This document shows positions 12,222 through 22,248 of a DNA stretch of 64,000 nucleotides, in pieces. Both the position numbers and the translations under genes were made by a program. This DNA is from Adiantum capillus-veneris (lineage: Eukaryota; Streptophyta; Polypodiopsida; Polypodiales; Pteridaceae): NCBI GenBank assembly GCA_014529385.2, contig CM043950.1:156149545-156213544 (forward strand). The letters are read 5' to 3'. The notes beneath the pieces are model-generated. The model was not told the DNA's origin. It worked only from the letters and a program-made list of their open reading frames with translations, and ran no database searches. Numbering within the stretch: position 1 is the first letter of the stretch; each line of letters opens with the position of its first letter.

Positions 12222-13125
12222 GGGGTCCAACGTGTATATATGTACATAATGTGTGTGTTTTTCATTATTTAGAGTTCAATTTCGAACATATTCGATCAAA
12301 ACATGGCCTTTTTAGCGTTTTTGTATCATCCGACCAGCATAATAATGAGCTGTAATGACAAAATCCGGAGCATTGGGATGCTTCTAGAGAAAATATATGC
12401 TTAGGGGTGAGTATAATAATTTTGGCTAAATTTTGCCAGTTAATAAGTATTTTCAATTTATTTTGTTTGATTTTCGTTAATAAAACATCAAAAATTAAAA
12501 AATATCGCTCACAAGTGTCCGAATCAAGTTCTGGAAGCAAACGCCGAAGTAGCTTGATAAGGTTATCAAGCATGGAAGATATGAAGCTAATATGAAGATG
12601 TCGAATTTTAGCCTTAATGATTATGACTACATTTAGCCAAAATCGCATCAAATGGTCATACGACACCGGAATGACAAGCGGTTCGACCCACAGGTGGTAT
12701 GCAGATTATATCGGGATCAGAGGTGAGGAAAATCAACCCTATGTCACGAAAATCTTGGGAAGATATAGGCCAGGTAGGCCAAATTCTAGCTCATTGTTCA
12801 TTTTCACATTTTGAGAGAGAAGAAGAGAGCTTCTTGACCTAGAGAAAGCTGCCACGTTTCTACCCCATACGGACGGTCGGAGCCATCATATCACACCAAA
12901 TTTCACAGGTATGTTCCTTATCAAGTAAAGATCAAGTCTATTACGCATGCAAGCGCGAATCATTGCACAAACGGGCGAAGGGATCAAATCAAAGTCGGAT
13001 CGGGTCAAAGAGGTCAAGGGCCCTTAGAGGCATCCAAACAAAACTTTTTCCAGGCACAGAACACATCAATGTGCTCCCCACAAGGTCAGGAACAAAGCCA
13101 TATGATCAAATCACAATTTGGTGGT

Positions 13126-13151
13126 GGTACACCGATCGCGATCGGTGTACC
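13126..13151. repeat. 26-bp perfect palindrome with CGATCGCGATCG core
   Basis: Starting GGTACACC and ending GGTGTACC around the core CGATCGCGATCG, the 26 bases equal their own reverse complement. Related but less perfect copies lie at 13247, 13981 and 14255, each in a similar context. Confidence 0.92.
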
Positions 13152-14254
13152 TCACTGACAAAATTTGGGACAGAACATGCAAAACACCTCCCCTCAGCCT
13201 CGCCTACAATCTACAGGTGTCAAAATCAATTTTGGCCTTTGTGGCACGATCGCGATCGGTGCCCCCAGATGCAGGTTTTGCAACTTTTGATTTGGCCCAG
13301 GCTTGGAACTCAATTAAAAGTATACTCTCTTGAATTTTCAAGGAAAATGCACAAATTTTACTCATAGAATGGGTCTAATTTGTCAAACACAACCGAAAAG
13401 GAAAAATTTGACCTACAACTACCAAAATCTGGTTAAAAATAATGATGGATAGTTTGAAAGGCACACTTGTCCAACTAAGAGTCAGAACAGTTGTAGAAAA
13501 CCTCAAATGGATCTCAGAATCTCCTACAAGTATAGATATAGTCATTTTAGTCTTGAATGATCACACAAAGATAGAATTGGAGCCGAACCAATGCCAAAGA
13601 CCAAAAGGTTACTTAGGGATGCTCAAGTATCACATGGATATCCAAGGAATGCCTGAAAAATGCACAAATCTGAAAAACCTCCTAAGACAAGGTATAAAGT
13701 GCCTGATCAAGTCAAAATCAAACAATGGAGTAGGCTGATGGTAGCAGCACCTCATGGAAGCAGTGGGAGCTCTAAAACTAACTTCAACTAACTCCAGGAT
13801 CCAACCAAATTTCATCAGGAAAACCCAATATGGTTAGACTTAGTAAAATAAGGTCAAAAAGTGAAAAATTGCTCTAATTTGTTCATTTTAAGTCCAAACT
13901 TGGAAATAAATCATCAGTGGGCTAGGCAGGCATAGGGGTCCATGAACATCTAGTTTTCACAAAAAAAAGGCCCAGAACTACGATCGCAATCGGTATACCT
14001 CAGTACCACATTTTGACCAAAACCTATCAGATCCCTTGTATACATCTTGTTCAAGTCACCAACCAAGTTTCAAGCCATTTGGACATCAAAAACTCATAAA
14101 AAGACAGAGTCTAGCCCAAAAATCCCTTGTAACCCAGAAATTGGGACCTATAAACTCAAAAGTGGTTCAAATGAAACACAGAGTGGACCATAATGACCCT
14201 CCAACTATCAGCAACCCACTCATGTGATCAAATCTAATTTTGGCTTCTGTACTA

Positions 14255-14266
14255 CGATCGCGATCG
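14255..14266. repeat. Repeat copy of the CGATCGCGATCG palindrome
   Basis: A 12-bp perfect palindrome followed by GTGTACCTCAG as at 13139-13153. Copies at 13247-13258 (perfect core) and 13981-13992 (CGATCGCAATCG, one change) complete the set of four. Confidence 0.88.
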
Positions 14267-14469
14267 GTGTACCTCAGGTCCAGAATTGGCTCATATTTTA
14301 ATCAGTTAGCTCTAGTCTTCCTAGTCCCACTGGTGAAATATGGACAAGAATGGATGAAATTTGTTCAAGTTATGATCAGTTTTAACTTTTGAATTGTTTT
14401 TACTAAAAGTCTAAATGCGATTGATTGCGAAGGGAAAATCCTGACAGCTTGTGATTCTCCTGACACAGA

Positions 14470-17400
14470 ATGCCTCGCCAAAAGAAAGAAAGGCAGTGGA
14501 CAACAACACCATATGAAGTGGAGGAGCTCGCTACAAATGAAAAGGCTCACATCTCGGATGAAATACTTGCTCAGATCCCTGCCCACATATTCATCTTGAA
14601 GTTTAAGGATGCGGATGGTTACATGGTAAAGACAACTATCATGCCACGAGAGATATGGAACCTCCACCGAAGGCCGGAGGTAATAGAGGCAGTGCGAGCT
14701 ATACACTTGGAGAAATTTTTCAGATTACAGCCATGGGGAATAGATTACATGAGGGCCCACGAGCTCATGAGCTCAATACAATATGATGGGCAGGCAATGC
14801 TCACGGACAAGGATGGATTGAAGGTGAAAGTAAAGATCACAAAAGAAATCATCAACGAAGCTTTGAATTTCCTCCCAGGGCAACACGATTTTCCTGCGAA
14901 GACAAAGTCACTGGATAATGAGAAGGCATTCGTCAAAGAAAAAGGAAACAAATACAAATACAGTGACATGATATACGAAGGCATTCGTCACTGGATAATG
15001 AGAAGGCATTCGTCAAAGCAAAAGGAAACAAACACAAATACAGTGACATGATATACGGAGAGCTGAAATTGCCGATGAGATTGATCTCTCAGCATTTCAG
15101 AGTACAAAAGCCTCCTCGCTACACCGAGCCAATCCTGCACATTGCCGTGGTCATGGCTCTAGCGAGAAACACCCGAAAATAGAACCATTCGCTGCGACTA
15201 CGGATCTTACATTTTGGAAAACCCGATCAAAGCAAATTTGAAAAGCTCGGCAAAAAACAAAAGCTACATGAACGCAGGACCAATGCTAACCAGAATAGCA
15301 TACCAGGCTTTGGGAATGATTGTAGATTTTCCAACTGCCAGTTCTCAAATGGCCCTGATTCAGAGAGAAAAGCTGGTTTCTCATTCAGTAAGGACGACCC
15401 CTGGCGCGACATCATCGCGCTCAGCAAAGGCCACCATCAAAAGCTCGAGTGATGAAGAAAAAACGGAGACAGATGATGAAGGAAAATCTCAAGAGTCGAA
15501 AGACAAAGGGCCATCAGAGTTTGAAGAAAGCGAGGAGGAAGACTCCACAAAGCCGCTCGAGAGAAAAAGAAGGGAGAGAAGTGCAGTACCGCAGTCGGAC
15601 CTGCAAAAAGCATATGCGGAAGCTCAAAAAAGAGTCGAGGAAAGAAGAACCAAGTTACGGGCTGGCAGACAGGCTAGAGCGGCTACAACACAACAAACAC
15701 AAAAAAGAAGATTCGAGAGGGAAAGGCAAGAAAGAATAGAAAATGAAACTCGCATACGCGCGGAGAATCAAAGGTTAGAAGCAGAGCAAAAGGCTACGGA
15801 AGTGGACATTTCTTCGCAGTCCACTGAAGGAACGAAGGAGAAAGACACGGCTGATGAAACAAACCAGGTAGAGCAGCTAAGAAGATCCAAAGAGAAAGGA
15901 ATGTGGAAGCGCAACGGGCGGCGGATCTCACCCGCCAAAGAATCATCAGGATTTTAAAGAAAAGAAAAGCGGAAGCATCTGCTTCGCAACAAGGGGAAGT
16001 GGCTTCCAAAAAGAGGCATGTACGAGAAGAATCAAGCCCACCTCCTCCCTCGCCCAAATCACCTCCTCCCTCGCCAAAATCTCCTCCTCCTCCCTCTTCT
16101 CCATCGAACAAAAAACAACCACCTCCTCCTCCTTCAACCTCGCAAAAGGAGTTTATACCTCGTACAGAAGCAATTGGATACCACGAAGCCTGCCAGGCAG
16201 TGGCTGGTTTTGATTACAAGCAAACATTAAGGGAATTAGAACGGCAATTCCAGTGTCAGCATGTGGTGCTGAGTGAAAAGGAAAGGCAGGTACAGGAGGC
16301 CCAACAAAAGCAAGCATATGGGCAAGAGGAGTTAGAAAGCCTGAGGGCGCAAATAGAACTCACAATGGAGGAAAGAGACCTTGAGCGACAGTAGGCTCAG
16401 TCTTTGATCAAAGATTTGGTGGACATCAGGACAGACTTGACCGCCAAAGAAAAGGAATGCCAAGAGTTGACGGCAAGAGTACAGAAAGCAACCGAGCAGC
16501 TTGCCTACGAGAGCGCAAGATTTCAGAGACTTAGCAGTTCATACAATACTGTCAACGGCACTCTAACAACTTTGATGGCGAATCAGGAACTTGCTGGAGC
16601 ATTGGTCTCCACATCTGACAATGCCATAGTAGTGAACACTATAGCGGCACTAAAAGCGGAGCTAGAGCAAGAAAAGCTTCAAAGACAGATGCTCGTATCA
16701 GAAATGGTGGTTGAGACGGCGGCAAATGAGCTAAAGCTAAAAGAACTGGAGTAGCAACTAGCTCAAGCAAGCGCCGAATTACAGATTCAAAAGCAGATAA
16801 AGAAGATCTGATTTTTCAACAACAAATTAGAGCAGACCAAGCCCAGAGTCAACCACAACTGCTGCCCGGACAACCAGTGCCAGATTTTCCTAGAACATCA
16901 CACCAAGGGCAACAGGAGCATGAATTTGAAGGGCCAGATCTGGATATAAGAGATTAGCTCAATGAGAGCATTAAGGACATGCCAGAGGGGCTAGCAAACG
17001 AGTACATGCTCTATGAAAAGAAGATAATGGAGTCAGCGGCCCTGGCATACTTACAGCAAGAAGAGCAGGTGGAAGGATTTGGCCATGAGTACCTCCCATT
17101 TCCTCTACTATGCCATGAAGCAATTTTGTGGAAAGAAAAGATGCGGCCAACCCTGCCACGAAACAAAGATGGGGGCTACAAAGGCATTGCACTAACAGCG
17201 GAAGAAGCTCAGATGCTTGTCGACGACCACCCAAAGTGGAGGTAGAAGTGGTTGGACAAATGGCCACAGGATCTAACCAACTACCACAACGCTCCTCAAC
17301 ATATACAAATAGATCCCACTTTCTGCCCAGTCCCTAGAAAACGCACATGGAAAGACTTCGCCACATGGAAAGGCTCAAGGCCGCAAAAACTGAATTACCC

Positions 17401-17914
17401 GGTCTTGACAGCGCAACAACCCCCTACAGTAGCCTACATGGTCAACACACTGAATTCGAGAGTCACATTGCTACGGGATGTCCCCGACTTGGCGTGTCAA
17501 ATGCTAGTAAAGATAGCCCGTATGATCATCACCTGCATCCAGGTGTTTAAAGACACTGAAGGCGACGATCATCCATGGAATCTTTACTTGGAAGGACACA
17601 AAGGCATCTGTTGGAATCTCCAGGATTCACCACCACGACACATTTTGATGGCAATGTACTCCAGGCTAATGTACCCGCCCTCACACTACTTGCAGACATT
17701 CGAAGAGGCCTTCGTCACAGGATTCTTCGAAATTGACTCAAGGATTTTCCATCCTATGGTGAAGGACCTCAAGGCACGATATGTAGCATACCAACACACG
17801 TTATCTGAAAATCCATTCAGACAGCATCAAGAAGCACTAGAAGCAGTCCTTCGAACAAGAAGTTTTTCAGCAACACTTGCTTCATTGGAGCCACATCAAC
17901 GGCCAAAGCACTGA
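14470..17914 (+). pseudogene. Element A extra 3' ORF (unknown function, coiled coils and proline-rich hinge)
   Basis: A long coding region between the spacer and the 3' LTR, read in several frames. It opens with ATG at 14470 and an uncharacterised N-terminal domain to about 15410. An acidic Ser/Glu segment and an Arg/Glu-rich coiled coil follow (15410-15950), then a Pro/Ser-rich hinge of PPPSPKS-type repeats (16035-16140), a second long coiled coil (16230-16790) and a C-terminal domain (16980-17914). Breaks are the 80-bp tandem duplication at 14909-15068, frame changes near 15172 and 15905, and TAG at 16392-16394 and 16752-16754. I recognise no enzyme. Tat-type plant elements and Athila carry extra or env-like ORFs at this place. 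No signal peptide or membrane segment is evident, so an envelope role is not supported. Confidence 0.65.
14909..15068 (+). repeat. 80-bp tandem duplication inside the extra ORF
   Basis: Two adjacent units, 14909-14988 and 14989-15068, both starting CACTGGATAATGAG, with a few differences. Eighty is not a multiple of three, so the duplication shifts the ORF out of frame. Confidence 0.9.
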
Positions 17915-17941
17915 ACATGCACGAGGGAGTGCAAGGATAAG

Positions 17942-17952
17942 GAAGGGGGGAG
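17942..17952 (+). other. Element A polypurine tract
   Basis: The purine run GAAGGGGGGAG lies directly before the TGTTTGG that opens the 3' LTR. Confidence 0.8.
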
Positions 17953-18465
17953 TGTTTGGAGGGGACGAAGCAACAAGCGGCAGTGTCCAGAGAAGGATCA
18001 TATTTTTCTGAGAAACCATTGTAAAATTCTTTTGTAAGGAAGCATTTCTAAGCCGAGAATTTGTCAAAGGATTTATGATTATTCTTATGGGATCACTTCT
18101 ATATTAGAGAGCCAGTTAGAATTTTAGGAGCTTATGGCCGGACAAGCCATTTGTAAAGACCTAATCTATAAAGGTCATTTTTTGTAAGTTTGAACATGAG
18201 CTTTTTGATGAAAAACTGAGGAGACAGCGTACGTTTGAGAGCTCCTTCTTGTTCAAACTTGTAATCTTCACCATTGTGGCTACGATAATCCAAATTCAGA
18301 TTTGTTTATTGCATTGTGTTCCTCTTATCTTGCTCTTCCATTCAAGTGTAATCATTCAAGATTTGGTGTAGGTTTTTAACTACGAGTTTGAGGCCTTAAA
18401 TCGCTGTTTTGAGTGTCTATATGTGTGTTTTATGTTGTTTTGACCCTAGGAGGGGCTTTAGGGCG
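17953..18465 (+). repeat. Element A 3' LTR, truncated at its 3' side
   Basis: Begins TGTTTGGAGGGG after the purine tract. A TATAAAGG box at 18167-18174 is well placed for a U3 promoter. At 18466 the sequence switches to the LTR of element B, so the true end of this LTR is missing or unresolved. Its 5' partner lies outside the window, so I could not check its borders. Confidence 0.7.
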
Positions 18466-18499
18466 TTTTGAAAAAAAAGTTGGACGTTTTTCTTTCTGC

Positions 18500-18508
18500 T
18501 ATAAATAG
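18500..18508 (+). promoter_or_regulatory. Element B LTR TATA box
   Basis: TATAAATAG, kept in the 3' LTR at 24689-24697. Transcription would start about 30 bp downstream, leaving roughly 2 kb of transcribed LTR (R/U5) before the primer-binding site. That is unusually long, and it makes the LTR exon at 19304-19420 part of the transcript. Confidence 0.8.
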
Positions 18509-19303
18509 AGCATCCATGCTCACACTTTAAACATAGAGATTGCCTCTATAGCGCTCACGAAGTGCTGCCACTTCTCTTAGAGAGAAGACGTCCACAAACC
18601 ACTAAGAGAGCAAAAACTCTAGTGGACTAATAAAGTGTGTATTAATTGAGCATTCAATTAGTTTTAAGAAGGATATGTGTGTATGTGTGCTATCTCTTAC
18701 TCTATACTCTCTAATAGATTAGTAAGATTCAATTAGCTATGTGTGTGTGTGTGTGCTATCTTTTACTCTAATCTTTCTAATGGATAGTAAGATTCAAATA
18801 ACTTTAGAAAAGATGTGTGTATGTTTTCTCTTACTCTAATCTCTCTAAGTATACCTACTCTCTCTAGTTAGTACATCTTCACTATTAACTTATATATTGT
18901 TAATTGAAAGTTAATACATAAGAGAACTCATCATATTCTTATTATACATGATGAAATTCTCATTCACCAACTTTATTGTGAATTAGATTAAGTAGAATTT
19001 TGAATAATACTAAAAATTGATTTAGTTGAAGTATAGAAAATGAAGTTAGAATTGGACTAGAAATGTGAAGCATAAAAGTAATGCATTCCTAAACTTTCAC
19101 TCATAATTTACACACTTAATTTTTGATTAATTAAGATTAGCAAATATTTGATGTATAGAAATTAGATGTAGAACAACAACACTAAGTGTGAATCCGAGTT
19201 GGCGAGGGTTCAAATTACAGACTCTCTTTGAAAACAAGGAGATTACTAGGGAAATTCACCAATTTAAAGTTCTAAGTGTATAACATAAGTGTAGTACAAA
19301 AAA

Positions 19304-19420
19304 ATGGCTCCAAAGCGTGCTCGAACACAAAGCGCTAATGATCATGAAGCCGGTACAAGTAACGGTGGAACTCCTGCGAAAAATGCTATGTCTCCACCAA
19401 TCGGACCAATCCGAGCTATG
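19304..19420 (+). CDS. Putative Gag N-terminal exon encoded inside the LTR
   Basis: ATG at 19304 opens 39 codons (MAPKRARTQSANDHEAG and on, ending GPIRAM), a hydrophilic start like that of chromovirus Gag. The last codon is followed by GTACAT, a usable 5' splice site. The downstream gag frame begins right after TTGCACAG at 21306-21313. Joining 19420 to 21314 keeps frame (phase 0), and the downstream frame has no upstream ATG of its own before its preceding stop. The 3' LTR copy (ATG 25493) retains most of this reading. The exon and intron are inference: no transcript was seen. Confidence 0.55.
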
Positions 19421-20509
19421 GTACATGTTAGTATTGCCGTTTCAAGTTATGCATCATTGCATATGCGAGACCATAGGAATATATTATTTACCTTATGAAA
19501 AGAAAACACGGACCGAAACCACGGGGCTTAACCCCAAGAAACTCGTCATATGTTTGATAAGTAGGAAAGATTGTCTAGTTAAACTGGTTGCTATAGGAAA
19601 GAATGTTTGTCCAAAACCTTCGGTATGGTTTCTCTCAAGTCTCTCTACTTATTAGCACTGGTATTATGTGGCAGTTGCCGAGGCGTGAGATGACGCCCAG
19701 GATGGCACCACTGATGCTGTGGTGGGAGTACACCCAGATTAGCCCAGCTGGATACTGCAGTTTTGTTTTGCCATGGCGTGAGGATGACGCCCAGATTGGC
19801 ACCGTTGTTGCTATGACGGGAGTACGTCCAGATTAGCACAACGAGTACTTGTCGAGCGGTATGGGACGCTCATGAGGACAAGGGTTTTTATGAATAATGT
19901 ATACACCGATCGGACATAATAGAGCCAATAGAGATTCTTGAGTGAACCTAATCCAAGGGTTGTTGGTTTAAAATTGGATGATTTCTTGTTTGACAATTGT
20001 TTGTAATACTGTTTGAAGGGCTGTTTTAATGAACCGGTATAAAAAATAAAGTAAAGGAACATGTATGTTTAAACAATGTGGTAGTAATTAGATAACAAAA
20101 GAAGGGTGAGTGTGGTGTGGAAATTGGGAGAATGATACCCCGACGATATCATTCTATGGACGGGTGGACCCGATGAGTCGGGTAACTTTCCAACGCTAGA
20201 ATTTTTTTTTTGTCATAAATATTAAAAGAGACAAACCTTGGCGGCTGTGCTTCTGAAACATGGAGAAAAAAGCGCATAGGTTGGTCACTCTAAGATTTAT
20301 ACTTTTAGGTATAATTGATTATAGATAGTTTTTAGATAGGGTTATGGTGGTCACGCTCCGCCATAGCGAGATAGGACCAATCCTTCACTAACGGTTCATG
20401 CCCGTGGCTACGTAGTAGCTAAGGCAATGTCCGTTGGTTTTTCCTTATCAGGATTGGAGACCTATCAAAGGTACTCCTCTCCTCTCGACAAGGAGCAGGG
20501 ACCTCACAC

Positions 20510-20522
20510 TGGTATCAGATCC
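20510..20522 (+). other. Element B primer-binding site
   Basis: TGGTATCAGATCC, one base after the LTR end. It matches the initiator-Met type TGGTATCAGAGCC with one mismatch. Confidence 0.85.
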
Positions 20523-20789
20523 AGGTTAAAGCTTGGGGAGATTTTTAGATTGATGTTTGGATGTTGAAGGATGCGAATGTTTGAAATAATAGAAGAACCT
20601 AGAAAAATTGTTTTGAGTTTTTATATGGTATTGAAGACTGAACTTTCCTGGTACAGGAAAATGTTCATTCAGCCTACCAGAAATTCCATGTGTTCACCAT
20701 CATGTTTGAAAATGCATGCCAATCACCGAATTATCAGTTTCGAAAAAGGGTGATGATGATTTTGGATAGGGTGTTCACCTATTCCAAGG

Positions 20790-21137
20790 GTGCATAGAGG
20801 ATGGGGTATCAACTGGAGTCCATATGGAGGAATCTATACCATCGATGCTGACAAGATATGGTGCATGGATACCAATCTCAAGAAACTTCGATGGGTAGAG
20901 GAGTTAAAAGTCATCGAAGTTTATCTTTTCCTTGGTACTATGAATCCGGATGCTACCATTACCTTGGGAGGAGAAAAGATATCTCAGACTCAATGGGTCT
21001 ATAACCAAGTTACAAAAGTTATCCATGGTGGTAGGATTCGACCCATATGTGTATCTCGTAGCTTTCAAGGGTCAAAAGAAACTTATTATTTTGATCCTTT
21101 AGCCTATCCTTTTGTAGTCACTAAACTCAAAATATAG
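20790..21137 (+). CDS. Unknown 115-codon ORF in the leader of element B
   Basis: ORF with an alternative or upstream start, ending TAG at 21135. It contains the segment GGIYTIDADKIWCMDTN, is Trp- and Tyr-rich and of balanced composition, and is not low complexity. I recognise no family. It lies between the primer-binding site and gag, within the putative intron, so it may be leftover captured sequence or chance. Confidence 0.25.
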   Translation: MHRGWGINWSPYGGIYTIDADKIWCMDTNLKKLRWVEELKVIEVYLFLGTMNPDATITLGGEKISQTQWVYNQVTKVIHGGRIRPICVSRSFQGSKETYYFDPLAYPFVVTKLKI

Positions 21138-21313
21138 AGACATTACAATCCTTGTACCTAAAGACTACCAACCTTGGTAGCAAATAATATGTGTATAAAT
21201 AAAGTTTGGATTAATATTATCTTTTGTTTGTATTATTGTCTAATCAAGTCTTGCCTTAAAGTGGATTAAAATTAGAGTATCCAATAAAGTTTCACTTAAT
21301 CTATATTGCACAG

Positions 21314-22248
21314 AGTGCGGTGTACACATCTCTTCAAGAGAAAAAGCTACTTCTCAAGCAAGCTAAACTTCCCTCTTTCAAAGGGGAAGGAGCCCTAGTT
21401 GAGCGTGATGCAGAAGTGTGGCTCGAAGAGATGGAGGATTATTTTGTTGCTGCTGGTACTACTCCCGATAACCAAGCAATGTTGGCTATGTTTCGTCTCA
21501 CGGGGGATGCCAAGCTTTGGTGGAAACAACACTGCAAAGATAATCAAGTAGCTCAAAACACTCAAACTTGGGAAGACACTAAGTATGCTGTCAAAGGACG
21601 TTATCTTCCACCTACACACGAATCCCTTAAGATGAATGAATTCTTCAACTTACGTCATTTTCATCTTACAGTGGAAGAATACTACTCCAAATTTGTAACT
21701 CTTAGGCTCTATGCTCCACCAATGACCGCAGATCAACAAGTAGCCCGTTTTTGCCAAGGGCTAAATGCTCCTTTAAATACACGTCTAGAAGCCATGAGGC
21801 CTGAAAATTTGCAAGATGCTCTTTTAAGAGCTAAACCCTTAGCTAAAGAGATGTCAAACTCTCAAAGGGTACGAAATGGAAATTTAAGGAATGCTGGAAG
21901 GAGAGGACGGTCTATGATGTGGAACCAAAGGCAAGTTCACCCATTTCACCAAACTCATCCAATAGTTGCAGCTTCAACAAATGGAGCTCAAAATGCAGAT
22001 CTTAGATGCTATGAATGCAATGAGCTTGGACATTTCAGGAATGTATGTCCTAGGCGAGTCTCCGCAACAAATACACCTACTCGAGCTAGAGGACGAGGCC
22101 AAATAATAAATCGTGGAGGAAGAAATGGAGGACGAGGTCGAGGGCGTGGAGTGGCTGCCAGAGTTAATGCTATCATAGGAGAACCAACATTGGGAGAAGA
22201 ACAAGAGGAAAGAGAAACTCTACATGCTGCAATTGATAACCCAAGAGT
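21314..22248 (+). CDS. Element B Gag (main exon), 3' end fused to RNase H frame by deletion
   Basis: The frame is open from the acceptor at 21314. The capsid-like retrotransposon gag domain spans about residues 20-190, with AEVWLEEMEDYF, TGDAKLWWKQH, and NLRHFHLTVEEYYSKFVTL. A basic linker and one CCHC knuckle CYECNELGHFRNVC follow (about 22008-22050), then Gly/Arg-rich RGRGQ repeats. There is no ATG in this frame before 21431, so translation must start elsewhere, most simply on the LTR exon. The coding sequence ends where protease should begin; the frame closes at TAG 22253-22255 just past the deletion junction. Confidence 0.8.

Larger units (their letters stand above)
12222..14469 (+). other. 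Non-coding spacer of element A with palindromic repeats
   Basis: About 2.2 kb between the pol frame and the extra ORF. I see no convincing coding sequence, only short AT-rich ORFs. It contains four copies of a CGATCGCGATCG-type palindrome (13126-13151, 13247-13258, 13981-13992, 14255-14266), most followed by a GTACCTCA-like sequence. The AT-rich start (12240-12620) and the purine-rich GAGAGAGAAGAAGAGAG at about 12814 could be part of an unrecognised LTR or leader. I cannot decide. Confidence 0.55.
1..18465 (+). mobile_element. Ty3/gypsy element A (5' end outside window, 3' LTR truncated)
   Basis: A large Ty3/gypsy LTR retrotransposon lacking its 5' LTR because the window starts inside it. 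In order it carries gag-linker/protease (7-2087), RT and RNase H (7335-9540), integrase (9540-11078), a second protease-like domain (11082-11560), a spacer (12222-14469), an extra ORF (14470-17914), a purine tract and a 3' LTR from 17953. The order protease-RT-RNase H-integrase defines Ty3/gypsy. There is no chromodomain, and the extra 3' ORF resembles the organisation of the Tat branch, so I place it there tentatively. It is interrupted by the copia element at 2088-7334 and its LTR is cut by element B at 18466. All ORFs are broken, so it is non-functional. Confidence 0.85.
18466..20508 (+). repeat. Element B 5' LTR, 5'-truncated
   Basis: Aligns with 24654-26698 along its whole length and ends ACCTCACA one base before the primer-binding site. 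The homology starts in a TTTTGAAAAAAAA run, right after the remnant of element A's LTR, so the first part of U3 is gone. It contains the TATA box and the putative gag start exon. Confidence 0.9.
19421..21313 (+). other. Putative 1893-bp intron spanning LTR end, primer site and leader of element B
   Basis: Starts GTACATG and ends ATATTGCACAG, with CTTAAT at 21295-21300 as a possible branch point. It contains the last ~1.09 kb of the LTR, the primer-binding site and the leader. The unspliced RNA would be the genome and the spliced RNA would make Gag with the LTR-coded N-terminus. Not tested. Confidence 0.45.

Noticed and set aside
12265-12666. Minus-strand ORF of 133 codons
   Set aside because: AT-rich, no domain, unlikely codon pattern, in the non-coding spacer of element A.
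14470-17914. Envelope gene in element A
   Set aside because: No signal peptide, hydrophobic transmembrane segment or Cys pattern could be seen; coiled coils alone are not enough.
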